From Sulfurovum sp. (GTDB lineage: Bacteria > Campylobacterota > Campylobacteria > Campylobacterales > Sulfurovaceae), in the NCBI GenBank assembly GCA_030634925.1, contig DAOVZV010000055.1:1-6938 (forward strand): DNA of 6,938 nt, given 5' to 3'. Positions 6,459-6,938 of the stretch are shown here, in pieces. The notes beneath the pieces are model-generated. The model did not search any database and was not told the origin of the DNA. It saw nothing but the letters and a program-made list of their open reading frames with translations. Numbering within the stretch: the stretch's first letter is position 1; every line of letters starts with the position of its first letter. The position numbers were made by a program, and so were the translations under genes.

Positions 6459-6938
6459 ATGCAGATATTGATAGTACTTTTTTCTATATTTGCTACATCT
6501 CTATTGGGATGGTTCTATCCCGATACTATGGGATGGATAGCACTTATAGTATTTGTAGCTATGCTATTTGTAGGATACCAAGAGAGGAAAAAAGGATTTA
6601 GACCCAAAGGCAAAACATACAAAGTCCTACAGAAGATAAAGAAAAAAAGAGAAAAGATAGAAAAAGACAAACACAAACATATAGGCGACCAACTCAAATA
6701 TATAGAAAAGTCATGGGGATACACCAAAGAACAAGATAATATAATAAACAAATTTATATCCACCAAATCATATCAAGAGACATATAACAAACTAACAGCC
6801 TCAATCTTACCACAAATCATCAAGCTAATAGACAACTGTAATGAAAGAGGTCAAAAAGGGTGCAAAAGAGATGTATCCCAAAGACTCAAAGCATTGGTAG
6901 TAGTTATGAAAGATGAGATAAAAAAGAGTAGTACCCAA
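6459..6938 (+). CDS. Membrane-anchored coiled-coil protein, 3'-truncated by window edge
   Basis: An ATG at 6459 opens a frame that runs without a stop to the window end (160 codons), preceded by AAGG (6449-6452) at 6 nt spacing. The N-terminus holds two hydrophobic segments (about 2-17 and 23-40) separated by GWFYPDTMGW, then YQERKKG and a basic helical region rich in Lys and Glu (about 45-80), followed by further helices (about 85-160). The likely topology is a two-helix hairpin with a cytosolic helical domain. No catalytic motif is visible and I do not recognise the family; the layout and an ILPQIIKLID helix faintly recall XpaC-type proteins, which is weak. The one-base gap from the AAA+ gene implies co-translation, so it may anchor or serve the ATPase at the membrane. 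The product is real by frame, RBS and codon use even though its end is not seen. Confidence 0.8.
   Translation, partial: MQILIVLFSIFATSLLGWFYPDTMGWIALIVFVAMLFVGYQERKKGFRPKGKTYKVLQKIKKKREKIEKDKHKHIGDQLKYIEKSWGYTKEQDNIINKFISTKSYQETYNKLTASILPQIIKLIDNCNERGQKGCKRDVSQRLKALVVVMKDEIKKSSTQ

Noticed and set aside
6515..6766. Minus-strand open frame near the right end
   Set aside because: It is antisense to the plus-strand frame from 6459, which has an RBS, tight spacing to the AAA+ gene, membrane segments and matching codon use.
6459..6938. XpaC/TelA-type pair or a phage-defence operon
   Set aside because: Resemblance to XpaC is limited to topology and one helix, no TelA-like gene is present, and no nuclease or other effector is seen beside the AAA+ gene.

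Overview
The window is AT-rich, densely coded DNA that most resembles Campylobacterota (formerly Epsilonproteobacteria), perhaps a Sulfurimonas/Sulfurovum-like or related free-living member. Supporting signs are heavy use of ATA (Ile) and AGA (Arg) codons, promoters made of an extended -10 (TGnTATAAT or TGnTATACT) with no recognisable -35, AAGGA ribosome binding sites, and a stand-alone Aer/CetB-type PAS protein of a kind common in that phylum. The genus cannot be fixed from this sequence.

Layout. (1) 1-1293, plus: the 3' two thirds of uvrB, cut by the left window edge. (2) 1318-4207, plus: a strong extended -10 promoter followed by a three-gene signalling cluster: a single-domain CheY-like response regulator, a cytosolic hybrid histidine kinase without a sensor domain (HisKA, HATPase, degenerate REC, REC, HPt), and a small FAD-type PAS protein. 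The regulator and kinase lie in the same reading frame, separated only by one TAG codon and two sense codons. (3) 4193-4634, minus: a small, probably exported DUF1566-family protein with its own promoter and an intrinsic-type hairpin terminator; it converges on the PAS gene. (4) 4683-6938, plus: a divergent promoter driving an AAA+ ATPase that starts at TTG. One base after its stop begins a membrane-anchored coiled-coil protein that runs off the right edge.

How the parts may work together. The kinase has all phosphorelay stations (H16, D422, H568) but nothing N-terminal to sense with, while the genes on either side supply a free receiver and a redox-type PAS domain. The simplest reading is a split redox phosphorelay: the PAS protein senses in trans, the hybrid kinase relays phosphate to its HPt, and the free receiver either takes the output or feeds back. 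The AAA+ ATPase and its membrane-anchored neighbour look like a translationally linked pair of unknown function. These functional links are inferences from gene order and domain content.

No RNA genes, mobile elements, CRISPR arrays or long repeats were seen. No gene-free stretch is longer than about 90 bases.
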